A stretch of 64,000 bases of DNA from Amorphophallus konjac (GCA_022559845.1 CM040126.1:230554271-230618270), one strand, 5' to 3'. Numbered from the stretch's first letter, positions 23,760-35,391 are shown. Translations and numbers: made by a program. Notes: a model not told the origin generated them from the letters alone.

Positions 23760-24844
23760 GCGAATGCCACAAAATAGGGCATCGGAACCTTGACGGGATG
23801 GGTGAGCCACCACCGATTCAAGGCACGTACCAAGCCGCCGACTCGGTCGTAGAAGGGGGCCAACGCCTCGAACGCCAGCGCCACCGGCTCAAATGTGAGA
23901 GTCGCCACCGAATCGAGCTCTCAGCACTGCTGACTCAATATCATGGCACCACCGACTCACTTGTAAAGGTGTTTTCATAATTTTAACATTTTATCCCGAA
24001 ATTAACCCGGTGAGAGCTCGTCATCCGGAGTAGCTTTGGAGTTAGTGTAGTGGCCCCAGAATATGTTCCGAAGTGTTGATTCGGTGCTTCCGCATATTTT
24101 TGGGACGTGCCGAACCCATACTGGTTTTCCCGAGATTTGCACCGATTTGCCTTGCGGCACACTCGTTTGTGCTGCCACCCTCTCTCGGAGAGTACGTGAA
24201 GTTCTTCACTGAAATGGTGACCCCTGGGATGATTTTGCCAGGCTCGTATGCTTCCGGGGCTGCTTTTGGGTCATTCCGGTGTGATGTGTATATCTTATGG
24301 AAATCTCAAACTTTCCACGGGTGATGCTGCTAATGCAACATATCGGTCTTCCGGGGCCGCCCTATGCTTGCACGAAGTGTTCTCATTGAATGAGCCACCA
24401 CTCCGGGGGTTCTTCCTCCTTTGGAGTCATCCATCGGTCACTCACGGACCCCTTCGGAGTCCCGGGTGCTTTGGTAGGGTGACTCGAGTTTTCCGCTGAC
24501 ATTGCCTTTGGTTCCCTATTCCAAGGGGCCATGGACATTTCTTCATCTCGGGGAGGCTTCTTCATCAGGCGGGAGCCGCGTGTTGCATTCTCGTCTTGGT
24601 CGGATAGGGTAAGAGGTATATCTGGCACGATCATCTCGGTGCCGGTCTCATAGGCTCTGACCGTCAATAGGCCTTAAGCGAGCTGTGGTGCGTGTGTAAA
24701 CCCAAGAGGATGGAATGTTGAGTCCCTGGCACTTCCTGTAGGGTGGCCTAAGGCTTCAGCGGTCCGAGTGGATCTATCTTTGACTTCTGGTTAACTCCTT
24801 CAGGCACATAGTTACTGCCCAATCATATTTTGTGTGTCAATAAT

Positions 24845-24982
24845 GAGTTTCAGGATTTCTACAAGAAAATCAAGCAGGAAGGTAAGTACAAGGTATACTC
24901 CATTTTTTTCGATCATGATGGAGAATTTGATAACTCTGAATTTGATGATTTATGTAGTGAAGAGGGAATCAATCAGAGGTTT
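24845..24982 (+). pseudogene. Copia integrase fragment
   Basis: Forty-six codons read in frame as a copia integrase piece with FFDHDGEFDNSEFDDLC and EEGINQR, corresponding to the second catalytic aspartate region (family form SDHGGEF). Nothing of the flanking integrase is recognisable on the left. On the right it stops exactly where an LTR-like TGTTGACACCC begins. It is a relic into which later DNA inserted. Confidence 0.75.
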
Positions 24983-24983
24983 G

Positions 24984-25878
24984 TGTTGACACCCGTTTTA
25001 TGACCAATGAGTAAGGTCATCTCCTTATCTACTTTATGATGTCCTGAGTTGTTCACTGGTTGTTGGGTCATTTTTGGGTCAGTTTTTGACCTATTTCATG
25101 GGTTGTTCTCCCTGGTTGGGCCTGGTTCCCTTGATTTCTCGTCATTGCAGATTATTGGGCCTAGATAATGGCTAATAGGGATTATCTTACAGATTAACTC
25201 GGAGATTTATCGGTCTTTATCCCTTTTGCCACGTCTACTAGCCTAGCGGTCTATCCTACGACCATTTGGCGGGCGTTGGCGGGCGTTTGCTAGGCCGCTA
25301 GGAGGCGGAGGGTCCTGCTAGGTCTCTTTGATCTTATCTCTTTCTGGACGAATAATCCATGCGGTCTATCGCTAGACAGTTTGCTTGAGTCTTGCGGTCT
25401 ATCGCAAGACTGTTTGGGAAGACAGAGAGTCCTGCTCTGTCTGATTTTCTCTACTTCGCTGTGGTCAAGTTAGAGTCCTTGGTTTGTTAATTTCTCTCTA
25501 GATAGAGACTCTTAGAAGCTTGTGTCTGTTTCTATGGACTCTTCGCAGTATTATCTTCAAAGTTTATCTAGTTTCAACCCTATTTTCGTGTCATTATCTC
25601 TCCAACTCAAACCTAGGGTTTGAGGGTCTATAAATAGAACCCTTAGCTTCATGGCTTGAAGGAGGAGATTTCTGGAGTTTTTCACGAAGTGCTGCTGGGT
25701 TCTGGAGCCACTTCCAACCAGGGAGAAGCTACTTCCACGTCCACAAAGCTTCTGGTCCAGGGAGTATCAAGTTCCCTTGGTCTAAGTTTGAGTCTTTTTC
25801 TTTAGTTTTTTCTGTTGTCCCTTTGCATCCATACTATATTCCCTCTTCTTCCTCCACGTTCTCTGCACTCACATCACA
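24984..25878 (+). repeat. Probable solo LTR
   Basis: An 895-bp block starts TGTTGACACCC and ends ATCACA, so it has TG...CA ends. It is flanked by GTTTG on the left and GTTTT on the right, a duplication with one mismatch. A TATA box TATAAATA lies at 25629-25636, about 250 bases from the end, as in an LTR read on the plus strand. There is no primer site or coding region beside it. It does not resemble the LTR at 33138-33924, so it is not that element's 3' LTR. Confidence 0.5.
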
Positions 25879-25883
25879 GTTTT

Positions 25884-26461
25884 AAACATCCTTCGCGGAG
25901 CGCCTTCGCGCCGAGGCCGAGGCGGACCGAGCCCGGGCGGAGGGTCAGATGGCCGAGGCCGAGCGGAGGATGACCGAGCTGGAGGAGCGTCTGGCGAGGG
26001 CGGAAGAGCGTGCGGCCGAGGCGGAGCGGGCTCGGGACGGGCAGGTCGAGGCGGAGGCGATCGAGCGCTATAAAGGCTCGGAAGCTTACTCGGCCGACCT
26101 GATCACAGCCGCCCTACCCTACTACGAGGTAGCGCTCCGCCGGGGTGCTCGAAAGGGGTTCAGGCAGGGCTATCGCCGGGCGATGAACTATGCTAATGAG
26201 CACCTGGCCGGAGGTGATTTTCCTTATGGCCAGCGTTATGACTCGGACGAGTCAGATTCCAACTCCTCATCTTCGGTCGGGGAAGCACCGGAGGAGTCGC
26301 CCCCTGCGGGGTCACCAGCTCCGGAAGCCTCGGGAGGGCTCGCGACCGGGACAGTTCTCGCACAGGCGAGGTCAGTGTCTGGGCCGGCCGTTGCCGAGGG
26401 TACCGGGGGTGACGCATCCCCTACTGCGGTTCCCGAGCTTCAAAGTGGGCCCGAGGCCTAA
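25884..26461 (+). pseudogene. Antisense ORF remnant: coiled-coil protein with conserved C-terminal block
   Basis: Open on the plus strand from the solo LTR junction to the TAA at 26459-26461, opposite to pol. The first part is an E/R/A-rich coiled coil (EERLARAEERAAEAERARD). Then follow SEAYSADLITAALPYYEVAL and RKGFRQGYRRAMNYANEHLA, and an acidic, Ser/Pro-rich tail. This C-terminal layout recurs in antisense or accessory ORFs of plant Tat-type gypsy elements, and the function is unknown. The 5' end is missing: no start codon is kept and the frame enters directly from LTR-like sequence. AATAAATAA about 70 bases downstream could be its poly(A) signal. Confidence 0.7.
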
Positions 26462-27675
26462 TGTATTTTGTTTTATTTTGCCCCTTCCTCTTTTTGTTCG
26501 TCTTCCTGGTTGTAAGAGGCTTTTATGGGAGGCAATAAATAACTTACTTTATTTGATCGCTATCTTTGCTGTGATTCGGTTGGCGTATCGGGGCAGTTGG
26601 AAAGTGCCGATATTTTTTGCGCCGTTTTCGCACGTCGATTCGGGAGACTTCTGGCGGGCGTCCTTCTGTATTACCATGCTTTGAAAGTCGAGGTGCTTCG
26701 CGAATCCCGCTAGGGCGGGGGGCAAGGATTTTGAGGTGACCTTCCCAGGGAGGTCGTGTAGCGTGTTTTCGAGGGGGGAGTTATTTAAGGCGCGTGGCCT
26801 CCCTTGGCCTATAAAAAGGACCGAAGGGTGCTCCTCCTCTCTTAACACTCAGGACTTCCGCCGGCGGTCTACTCTTATTCCCTCGTCTTCGCTTTGCGTT
26901 GCGCTGCCGCGATCGGAGCATGGAGGACCCTTCAGAAGGTGATGCTGCAGACGACGGGGAGCGGCCGGTTCCAGCTGTCCTGGAATATTGGTCGGGTCCC
27001 ACGGTCGCCGCGCGTGCATGAGACGGGTCCGACGGTCGCCGCGCAGATCGGGAGAGGGCTTCGACGTGCGGGGGCACGCCGTTTGCCTCCTCTTGGCTCC
27101 GACGAGGCTTCCGGGCGGACGCCGAGATGGAGGGTGGACGGGGGAGTTAGGGATGCCGGCCGCCATTCCCCTCCGTGGGAGGGGAGGAGGCGGCTCCAGT
27201 CCCTTCCGCACCCCCGTCCGCTGCCTCTTTCTCTCTCTTTTGTTCTTCATTTCTTTCACTCTTCGGGGGCTACTTGCTTTCTGTTCGCCTCCAAAGAGTT
27301 GGCAGTTTGGAAGAAAGGGGACCGTCGCGGCGTGCCCTTTTTCAGGTTGTTGCCAACTTGGAAGGTAGCCTTCCTTGCGTGAAAGGTGGCCTTCTCCTTG
27401 CCGTCCCTCTGTCACCTTTGTCACGGACCACCCGAGCCAACTGGGTCGACCATCTCTTGTCCGAGCCAGTTTCTACGCGAGGCAGAGTCAGTGGCTGGAT
27501 GCGAGAAGGTCAAGACCGGGTCGACCGGGCGATGGCCGTTTGCCGCGGTGCCAGATGGATTTTCGCTTTTTGTTATGTAATGTATTGGCAGTTGCCTTTC
27601 TGATGTACCAACAGTTATCTTGAATGAATGCGAAAGATAAAGGGGTTTATTTTACCCAATTTGTTGATACAGTAT
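26462..27675 (+). other. Gypsy 3' region with a second plus-strand promoter-like block
   Basis: Between the antisense ORF stop and the end of pol there is no intact gene. A TATA-like CCTATAAAAAGG at 26808-26819 is followed about 100 bases later by ATG at 26922, opening MEDPSEGDAADDGERPVPAV before a stop near 27020. This looks like the start of a second antisense gene whose body has been lost or scrambled. Downstream sequence is GC-rich with overlapping spurious ORFs on both strands. Confidence 0.4.
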
Positions 27676-30600
27676 TCAGAAATAAAATCTGCGTAGTGTG
27701 GTTGCGTTCCATGTCCGGGGAATGGGTTCCCCTTCCATTGTGGCTAACCTATACGCACCTTTCCCGAGCGTCTCGATCACTCGGTAGGGGCCTTCTCAAT
27801 TGGGGGATAGCTTGCCCACCGCCTCTAGTGGTCGAGAGGCTTCTGCCTTCCTGAGGATGAAGTCCCCTGGTCGGAATTGTCTGCCTCGGACCCTGGCGTT
27901 GTAGTACCGAGTGAGGCGGCGCTGGTACTCCGTAGCTCGGACGTTCGCGATCTCTCGGAGTTCATCTGCCAGGTCGAGGTTCTCGAGCAGCTTCTGCTCG
28001 TTCGCCTCGGGCAAAAAGCTGATCACTCGGAGAGACGGATTGGCGATTTCCAATGGAACGACGGCTTCGGTGCCATATACCAGTTGAAAAGGGGTCTCAC
28101 CGGTTGCCGTTCTGGGGGTCGTTCGGTGCGACCATAGTACGCTAGGCAGTTCCTCGAGCCAGCTACCCTTAGCCTTGTCGAGTCTGGTTTTTATGCCCTT
28201 CAAGATGGTCTTGTTGGCATTTTCAACCAGCCCGTTGGCCTGAGGGTGGGCGACCGAAGTGAAGTGATTGCGGATATTTAGGTCGGCACATCTATCTCGG
28301 AAGTATCGAGAGTCGAATTGCCGCCCGTTATCGCTCACTATCACTCGGGGGATGCCGAAGCGACAAATGATCGATTTCCATACGAAACCCCAGACGACTG
28401 TCTCGGTGATCCTCGCTGTTGCTTCAGCCTCGATCCATTTGGTGAAGTAGTCGATGGCGACGATGATGAACTTCTTCTGGGATTGAGCCGTTGGGAATGG
28501 CCCAAGGATGTCGATCCCCCACCGAGCGAAAGGGTAGGGCTCGGTAAGGGTGACAAGTTCCGTGGCCGGCTGGTGGACCAAATGGTCGAACCGCTGGCAA
28601 CGGTCGCAATGTTGTACGTAAGCCGTGCAGTCGCGCTGGAGGGTCGGCCACCAGTATCCTTGCCTTAGCAGGATTCTGGCCAGCGACCGACCTCCTGAAT
28701 GTGCTCCGCACAGGCCTCGATGAATCTCCTCAATAGCTTGGCTCGCTTCGTCGGGGCCGAGGCACTTCAGAAGGGGCCCGGAGAACAATCTTCGGTAGAG
28801 GGCGTTGTCGAGGATGACGAAGCGCCGAGCTTGGTACTTCATCCGGCGGGCTTCTCGAGAGTCGGAGGGTTCCTGGGAGTCTCGTAGCCAGGATAGGTAG
28901 GGGGAGCGCCAGTCGTCGGGAGTGGCCGAGTCAATGGCGAGGAGCTCCGAGTCTATGCTCGGGCGCTCTAGCTCTTCTAGGAGGACCGATCGTGTACCTT
29001 CCGGGTCTAGGGAGGAGGCCAGTCGGGAGAGGGCGTCCGCCCGAGAGTTTTGCTCCCGAGCTATTCGGACTACCTCGAACTCCTCGAACTGCTGGGCCAG
29101 GCTCCGGACCAACTGGAGGTATTTGATCATAGGTGCCTCCCGAGCTTCGTACTCGCCACTGACCTGGCTTGCGACCAGCTGGGAGTCGGTGTGGATCCTG
29201 ACTCGCTCAGCCCCCAACCGTCGGGCCATGCGGGCCCCCGAGATAAGGGCCTCGTACTCGGAAGCATTGTTGGACGCCGGAAAGTTGAACTTTAGGGCGT
29301 ACTGCAACTCTATTCCTTCGGGGGACCTTAGGAGGATCCCTGCGCCGCTGCCGACCGAGTTGGACGATCCATCGATGAACAACTCCCAGGTTGGCCCGGT
29401 TGCTGTCGGAGGCCTGTCCTCGACCGGAACGGTGCGTTCGGTGATGAAGTCGGCGAGCGCTTGCCCCTTGATAGCTGATCGTGGCCGATACGAGATGTCG
29501 TATGCCCCGAGCATGATGGCCCATTTGACAAGTCGCCCCGAGGCCTCGGGGTGGGCCAGAATCTTCTTCAGTGGCTCGCCGGTTAGCACGGTGATGGGAT
29601 GCCCCTGGAAGTAGGGTCGGAGGTGCTTTGCGGAGGTAACCAACGCTAGCACGAGTTTCTCGGTTGCGGGGTACCTCCGCTCGGCCTCGCCGAGCACCTT
29701 GCTGGTGTAGTAGACCGGCCTCTCGACTCCCGAGTCATTTCTGACTAGGATCGAGCTGACCGTTGATGGCGTCGCCGAGAGATAGAGCAGCAAAACCTCG
29801 CCCGCAACGGGCTTGGAAAGCACCGGGGGTGAAGCTAGGAGCTCTTTGAGCTCGGCGAACGCTGTCTGGCATTCCCCGTCCCATGCGAACGTAGCAGATG
29901 CTATTTTAGGCCCCCTCATTAGCTTGAAGAAGGGCAAGCATCGTTCGGCCGCACGGGACAGGAAACGACTGAGAGCGGCGACACGCCCCGTCAGACGCTG
30001 GACGTCTTTAATGCACGTGGGCGGGCGCATGTCCAGGATGGCTTGGACCTTGTCAGGGTTTGCTTCGATCCCCCGCTGAGTGACCAGAAAACCCAGGAAC
30101 TTCCCGGATCTTACTCCAAAGGCACACTTGGCGGGGTTGAGCTTCATGCTGTACTTCATGAGGGTGCCGAAAGTCTCGGTCAGGTCGGTGAGGTGATCGT
30201 GAGCCCTCGGGGTCTTGACGAGCATGTCGTCGATGTAGGCTTCGACGTTCCGACCTAACTGTCCCTCGAACATATGGTTGACCAGTCGCTGGTATGTGGC
30301 TCCAGCATTCTTCAATCCGAAGGGCATCCGGGTGTAGCAGTACACGCCGTAGTCGGTGATGAAGGCGGTCTTCTCGACATCTTCAGGGTTCATTCGGATC
30401 TGATGATAACCCGAATAGGCATCCAGGAAACTGAGTATCTCGTTGCCCGAGGTTGAGTCAACCAGTTGGTCGATGCTCGGTAGCGGATAGCAGTCCTTGG
30501 GGGTGGCCTTGTTCAGATCGGTGAAGTCTACGCACATTCGCCACTTGCTGGTGGTTTTTGGCACCAGGACGACATTGGCTAGCCACGTTGGGTACAGGAC

Positions 30601-33100
30601 CGGTCTGAAAAGACCAGTCTCTTGTCCCTTGGTGACCTGCGCCTTGATGATCGCCTGTTTCTCGGGCGCATGCTTCCTCCTCCGCTGCTGTACGGGTCTC
30701 ACGGTGGCATCGAGGTTAAGCTTGTGCATCACAGTTTCCTCTGGTATACCAGGGAGTTGATCATCGGACCAAGCGAAGACCCAAACGTACCCAGAAAGAA
30801 ACTCCTTGTATTGCTGCTGTTCCTTCGGTGGTAGGTCAGAACCGATCCTCACTCCAAAGGCCGGGTCGTCGTTCAGGAATACCGTTAATAATTCGCCACC
30901 GGGCTCGGCGGTCACGGTTTTTCTTTCGACTCCCCTGGGGCCCTTATCCTTCCCGTCCGGCCTTGAGGCTTCCACCGAGATATTGTAGCACCTTCTAGCC
31001 GTGGCCTGGTTACCTCGGACTTCCCCCAACCCGTTTTTGGTGGGAAACTTCATTTTTTGGTGATAGGTAGATGGTACGGCCTTTATTCGGCTGAAAAGTT
31101 TTCGGCCGAAAATGGCGTTGTACGCTATCATACCTTTAATCACTATGAAGTCCACTATGACCGTAACGGTTTTGGGTGGGGTGCCGATAGTGACCGGTAG
31201 GCTTAGGGCTCCCTCGGGGTAGGTGGCCAGGCCATTAAACCCGCACAGGGGTGTTCGGATCGGGCGGAGCTTGGATGGGTCTTCCCCCATCTTGAGAAAA
31301 CAGTCATAAGATAATACATCGGGGGCGCTCCCATTATCAACCAAAATCCTATCTACATTGCAGTGATTTATCATGGCCGAGATAACGAGGGCATCGTCAT
31401 GCGGGGTGCTCAGCCCTTCCAGGTCTTGGTCGGAGAAGACTATGACCTGGGGCTTCATTGGCGGGCCTTTGGGGGGCTCTAAGGCTCGGCTGGCCCGCTC
31501 GGCATGACGTTTCCTTCCTCGGCTGGTGTCGCCTCCCGATGCCGCTCCTCCAGAGATGACGTTGATGTGGACCCCTCGGGGGGCGTTGTCGATCTCCTCT
31601 GCGGCGTCTCGGTCTTCTTTGTGCCCGGTTGTGAACCGGGCTAGATGCCCCAGACGGATGAGGCGCTCGATCTCATCTTGGAGCTGATGGCAATCTCCGG
31701 TGTGGTGCCCGTGGTCGCCGTGGAACAGGCAATGCCTGTCCCGCTTGCGGTTCTTCGACCTCATCGGCTCGGGCTGGCGGAGAAGTCCCGAGTCTTTGAT
31801 GTCTTCATAGATCTCGTAGACTGGTGCGGTCAAGGGGGTATACCGCTCGTACTTTCTCTTGCGCTCTCCTTCTCGATCGCGCTTCTTACTCGAGCTAGGG
31901 TTTGGCTCGGAGGTCCGCTTTTTGTCCCCCTCCCGACCCGAGCCGGTTGTGTCTCGGCAGGCGCTGAGTACTTCTTCGCACTCGGTGTGGCGCAGTGCCA
32001 GAGTCACTAGCTCGGCAAGGGTCAAGGGAGGGTGAAGGACAAGCTCACGGCGGAGATTCTCGTCCCGGGTGCCCCCGGTCAGTGCGGTTGTGGCTGAGGC
32101 CACGTCCAGGCGGGGGATCCTAAGGGCTTCCGATTTAAATCGGTGGACGTAAGTCCGGAGCCTCTCCCCTTGCGCCTGTTTGAGAGCCAGGAGCCCCGCT
32201 ACTGACCTTGGGGGGGCGCTACCGGCGAAGCTCTCCTTGAAAATTCGCCCGAATTGCCTGAAGTCTCGGATGGACCCCGGGGCGAGGGCTCGGAACCATG
32301 CCTGAGCGCCCTGGACCAGGGTGGCCGCGAAGGCTCGGCATTTGATGGGATCCGACGTTCCATGCAGGGTCACCAGGGCGTCGAAGCTGTCGTAGTGGTC
32401 GGCTGGGTCGCCCTGGCCGTCGTAGAGCTTGAAGGTTGGGATGGAGGCTCTAGGAGAGACCTCTGCCTTCAAGATGTACTCGAAGAAAGGGGATTTCTCC
32501 TCGTCCTCCGGGAAAGTGGTCTTCTGCAGGGCGCGGAGAGCGCGCTCTTGCTCTGCGAACCATCTTTCAAAATCTCATAGCCGGAGGGACAGTTCCGGCT
32601 GTGGCCGCGCCGTGGGGTTGGGGGGGGCGTCGTGGCGATCTCCCGGAGCACTGGTGCCCGGGCGCGGCGGCCTCGCCCCCTGCTTCCCTCTCCTCGGCGT
32701 GGAGGAAGCCTCTTGCTCCGCAGGCGGAGCTTGCGAGGGTCCTCCGACGTCGTTGCGGAGGAGCTGTCGGCCGTGGAGGGTGAAGCGGCCTCCGGTGGTG
32801 TGCTGCGTTGCACTCCTTCGAGGGGGACTTCCTGACGGGGCGCGGGACCTCGCGTCCCGGGCCGCCTGGGCCCTCATGAGCTCCACGAGGACGTCCATCT
32901 TCTCGTTGAGGGCTTGGAAGGCGTTGGCGCCACCGTCGAGGGGTGCCCCTGTCTCCGCCCGGGGGGGGTGGTGGTCCGTTAGTGGGGACGCTGGCGTTGG
33001 AGGGGGGGCTCTGCGAGACCCTAGGGGGGACGCCTCCCGCCGCTGCCGCAGCCTTACCTGCCCCGCCGGTGGATCTCCTCCCTGAGCTTTTTCTCACCAT
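27676..33100 (-). pseudogene. Tat-type gypsy Gag-Pol polyprotein, three lesions
   Basis: Minus-strand Gag starts at 33100 (MVRKSSGRRS). A frame change falls in the run of eight Gs near 32960-32967, then TGA at 32575-32577. From there a single frame is open to TGA at 27796-27798, which replaces a conserved Trp in the integrase C-terminal motif. The same frame continues to the natural-looking stop at 27676-27678. Domains: Gag with FKESFAGSAPPRSVAGLLAL; CLFHGDHGHHTGDC finger-like motif; protease ILVDNGSA near 31330; reverse transcriptase with YIDDMLVKT near 30220; RNase H; second RNase H starting ELFIDGSSNSVGSGAG near 29370; integrase with CDRCQRF, GIDILGPFP, VSDNGRQFDS and NGLVENANK, so all three acidic residues are kept. 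GC-rich codon use differs from the copia elements. Confidence 0.92.
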
Positions 33101-33114
33101 CTTGACTCTTCGTG

Positions 33115-33135
33115 CGTTTCCCACAGACGGCGCCA
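33115..33135 (-). other. Primer binding site of the right-hand gypsy element
   Basis: Minus strand TGGCGCCGTCTGTGGGAAAC, two bases from the LTR end, is the primer site commonly found in plant Tat-type gypsy elements. It lies directly before the gag start. Confidence 0.85.
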
Positions 33136-33137
33136 GA

Positions 33138-33924
33138 TGAAGAGGCGGAATCTCGCGCTGTGTCCTGAGCGGGCTGTAGATCACCAGAAGATGTTTCTGC
33201 TAGAGAAGGGAAACGTATCAGAGGGCCCAGGGGATCTCCCTGGGGGAAAACCCTCCGATGGCTAAGTCAGTAGAGCGATGGTGGAAGCGATAATGGGGGG
33301 AGGAGAGAGCTGATGCGCGAGAATCCTCTCCACCAAGGGTGAAGCGAATCGTGCTCAGGAGCTTAGGGTATGTGAATGGCTAGTTCATCTTACCATCTTC
33401 CGGAGGGTATCCCTGGCTTAAATAGTGCGTCGCCTTTTAAGAGTCCGGTGAGCTGAGGGCTTCCCGGCGGGAGTTACGTCTTCAGCGGGGGCTTTCATGG
33501 CCGGATCGTGGGGGCGTTATCCCCTTGGAGTTCGGCAGCTCCCATGACTCTCCCGCTGGCGGAGGACTCTGAACGGCCGCACCTGCAGATAATCAAGCGG
33601 TCTCACCGAGCTACGGGGATGCTGGCTCGTGTCCGAGCGATAGGCATGGCCGGACGAAGGTGGGGTCAGATCGGTCGGCTGGAGCCTCTTTCTCTCGGTC
33701 GGAGAGTGAGCTTTAGACCGGACCTTCCATGCGACCTGATCGTTGTCTCGGGCCCTCCGAGCCTAGAAGGCCGCCGGGGAGAGTTGGTTCCTCGAGTCTT
33801 TATTTATTGGACTTTTCTCCCGAAGTGGGCCCTGTGGGCTATCACTTGGGTGGGCTCGCCCGGTTGGACCTTGTAGGTCTTGTTGGGCTGCCTTTGTGGT
33901 GGGCTGCGGAAATCCCCCTCTCCA
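33138..33924 (-). repeat. 5' LTR of the right-hand gypsy element
   Basis: Left edge is fixed by the primer site (plus-strand TG at 33138). Right edge is put at CA 33923-33924, where copia LTR sequence resumes. A TATA-like CTATTTAAG lies on the minus strand near 33418-33426. About 787 bp. No partner LTR is found in the window, so the right edge rests on the neighbouring copia alignment. Confidence 0.65.
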
Positions 33925-35327
33925 AGTTCTATTTGAATCAATGTTTTCAAACTGAGTTAATTATGTCAAAAAAAAACCCCAAAATGCATGAACAATCATT
34001 CGCTTAAAGCCATTGTCATTTTGATATATTTTATTGGGCTAATAATTCATTTTTGCAGGACTTGGCCATTTCGGTCGACCAACTCCCTAGGGTCGGTCGA
34101 CCAGAATTCCCAGAAACGAAAAATTCCCAACTTTGCAAGTTTCGGTCGACGAATAGGCAGTGGCCGATCGACCAGATTTTCCATAAATGAAAAAGTCCCA
34201 TTCTTGCAGGTTCTGATCGACCGCTCCAGTGCCGTCGGTCGACCGACCCTTTCGAAGCCCCTTTTATTGACCTTCCAATCCAAGCACGAGGAGAGATTCT
34301 CTCCCCCATTTGTTTAAGCCTTTTGCCTTCAATCAAAGAGTGATTTGTGGATCTGGTCTGGGGCTTGTCTTCTGACCTTCCAAGATCTATAAATGATCTC
34401 ATTAGGGTCATAAACCCTAAGGCTTCTTCAAGGAAGAATAAGGGGAGGCTATCAAGGAAGAAGGAGCTGGTACTATAGCCGTGAACAGTTATTCGTGAGG
34501 AACTCTTCATCCAGGAGCTGAAGTTTTCAAGGGCAAATCTGCATCCAAATCAAGTGGAGATCGAGCTGGGAGCAAGCTTCATCCCATACCACCTTCATCC
34601 ATTAAGGGGGAGCTTGTTTTATGTTTTCACTTTCTGTTCTTGTTCTTCCATTCTTGTTTGAGCTGAGTTGTGTCTTCTTATAACCTTCAATCACTTTTGT
34701 GTGTGTGGATCTAGACAGATCCGTGTGTGTGTGAGTTCTTCGTTGTTCTTCACTGTTCTTGTGTGTCGGTGCTCTTGCACCTTTGTGGGAGTTCTATACT
34801 CTTCACGTGTGTGTGTGTGTGTGTGTGTGTTGTTGATCTTGTAACTTCCTACAAGATAGTGTGTGAATCCTCACCGTGTGTGAGGGGTGGACGTATGTTG
34901 CAGTTGTTGCATTCGAACCACCTAAAAATCGTGGTGTTCTGTGTGGTTTGCTCCTTATCTTCTACCTACCTTCTGATCTAGCTCATTTGCATATTGCGTT
35001 ATCACATAGTTCCTTTGTTTATATCTAGCTTTACTAACCTTCTACGGGAGATCTCTGGTATATCAAAAGGTAACTTCTGATCGACACGGTTAGTCCTGTC
35101 GTGAGGAAGATATCTTGTGTGAGAGAATCTTTGGATTCCCAGACTCCACCTGGTACCAAAGAACTGCTAAAGGGGTTATTTTAGTCAGATCCATTTTGTA
35201 TTTCATCAGATCTACTCTTGTTTGTTATTTGTTCTTCATATATATTTTAAATTTGTTATAAGTTGATAAAATCTGTTATCACCAAATTCACCCCCCCCTC
35301 TTGGGTGTCTTTGATCGCGGGACTTCA
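33925..35327 (+). repeat. Left LTR of Sirevirus-like element, 5' truncated
   Basis: Aligns with 43160-44556 but lacks the first 140 bases or so (TGTTGAGTCTCC...). The break coincides with the edge of the gypsy LTR. Ends GGGACTTCA before the primer site. A TATA box TATAAATG is at 34388-34395 and a GT microsatellite at about 34806-34832. It has visibly more differences from its partner than the LTRs of copia element 1. Confidence 0.88.
34073..34250. repeat. U3 array of GGTCGACC palindromes
   Basis: GGTCGACC at 34073-34080, 34095-34102 and 34237-34244, with one-base variants near 34144 and 34164. The last sits inside the 14-base palindrome GTCGGTCGACCGAC. The same array is in the right LTR near 43305-43480, and related motifs lie before ORF3 near 40790-40860. 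It lies upstream of the TATA box and may be cis-regulatory. Confidence 0.8.
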
Positions 35328-35329
35328 AT

Positions 35330-35341
35330 TGGTATCAGAGC
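35330..35341 (+). other. Primer binding site, initiator-Met tRNA
   Basis: TGGTATCAGAGC lies two bases after the left LTR end. Confidence 0.92.
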
Positions 35342-35391
35342 TAAGACTCTATCTTTCACAGATCTAACGATCTAGAGTGAGATCCGGATCA

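Larger units (their letters stand above)
20958..24690 (-). repeat. Candidate 5' LTR region of the left gypsy element
   Basis: Non-coding DNA on the U3 side of the candidate primer site. It holds a minus-strand TATA box (23751-23759), a purine-rich transcribed leader below it, a minisatellite (21600-22090), perfect palindromes (22110-22170) and an AT microsatellite (21519-21560). The U3-side boundary is not resolved and no second copy lies in the window to prove it is an LTR. It may contain further insertions. Confidence 0.35.
25884..33924 (-). mobile_element. Tat-type gypsy retrotransposon with near-open gag-pol, 3' LTR missing
   Basis: From right to left: 5' LTR (33138-33924), canonical primer site (33115-33135), gag-pol (33100-27676), a 3' region with an antisense ORF remnant (25884-26461), then an abrupt end against a solo LTR. 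The domain set (Gag, protease, reverse transcriptase, RNase H, second RNase H, integrase, no chromodomain) plus an antisense ORF downstream of pol is the plan known for Tat/Grande elements. Its pol has only a few lesions, so it is the least decayed gypsy element here. No copy of its LTR is found to the left. Confidence 0.85.

Noticed and set aside
24984..25878. 3' LTR of the 27676-33924 gypsy element
   Set aside because: It does not resemble the 5' LTR at 33138-33924 and its TATA box points the other way.
28922..29614. Long plus-strand ORF of 230 codons
   Set aside because: It is antisense to the open gypsy RNase H region and reflects high GC content, not a gene.
32567..33184. Arg/Pro-rich ORFs on both strands near the gypsy gag start
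   Set aside because: Most are GC-rich shadow frames. Only the frame leading into Gag is meaningful.
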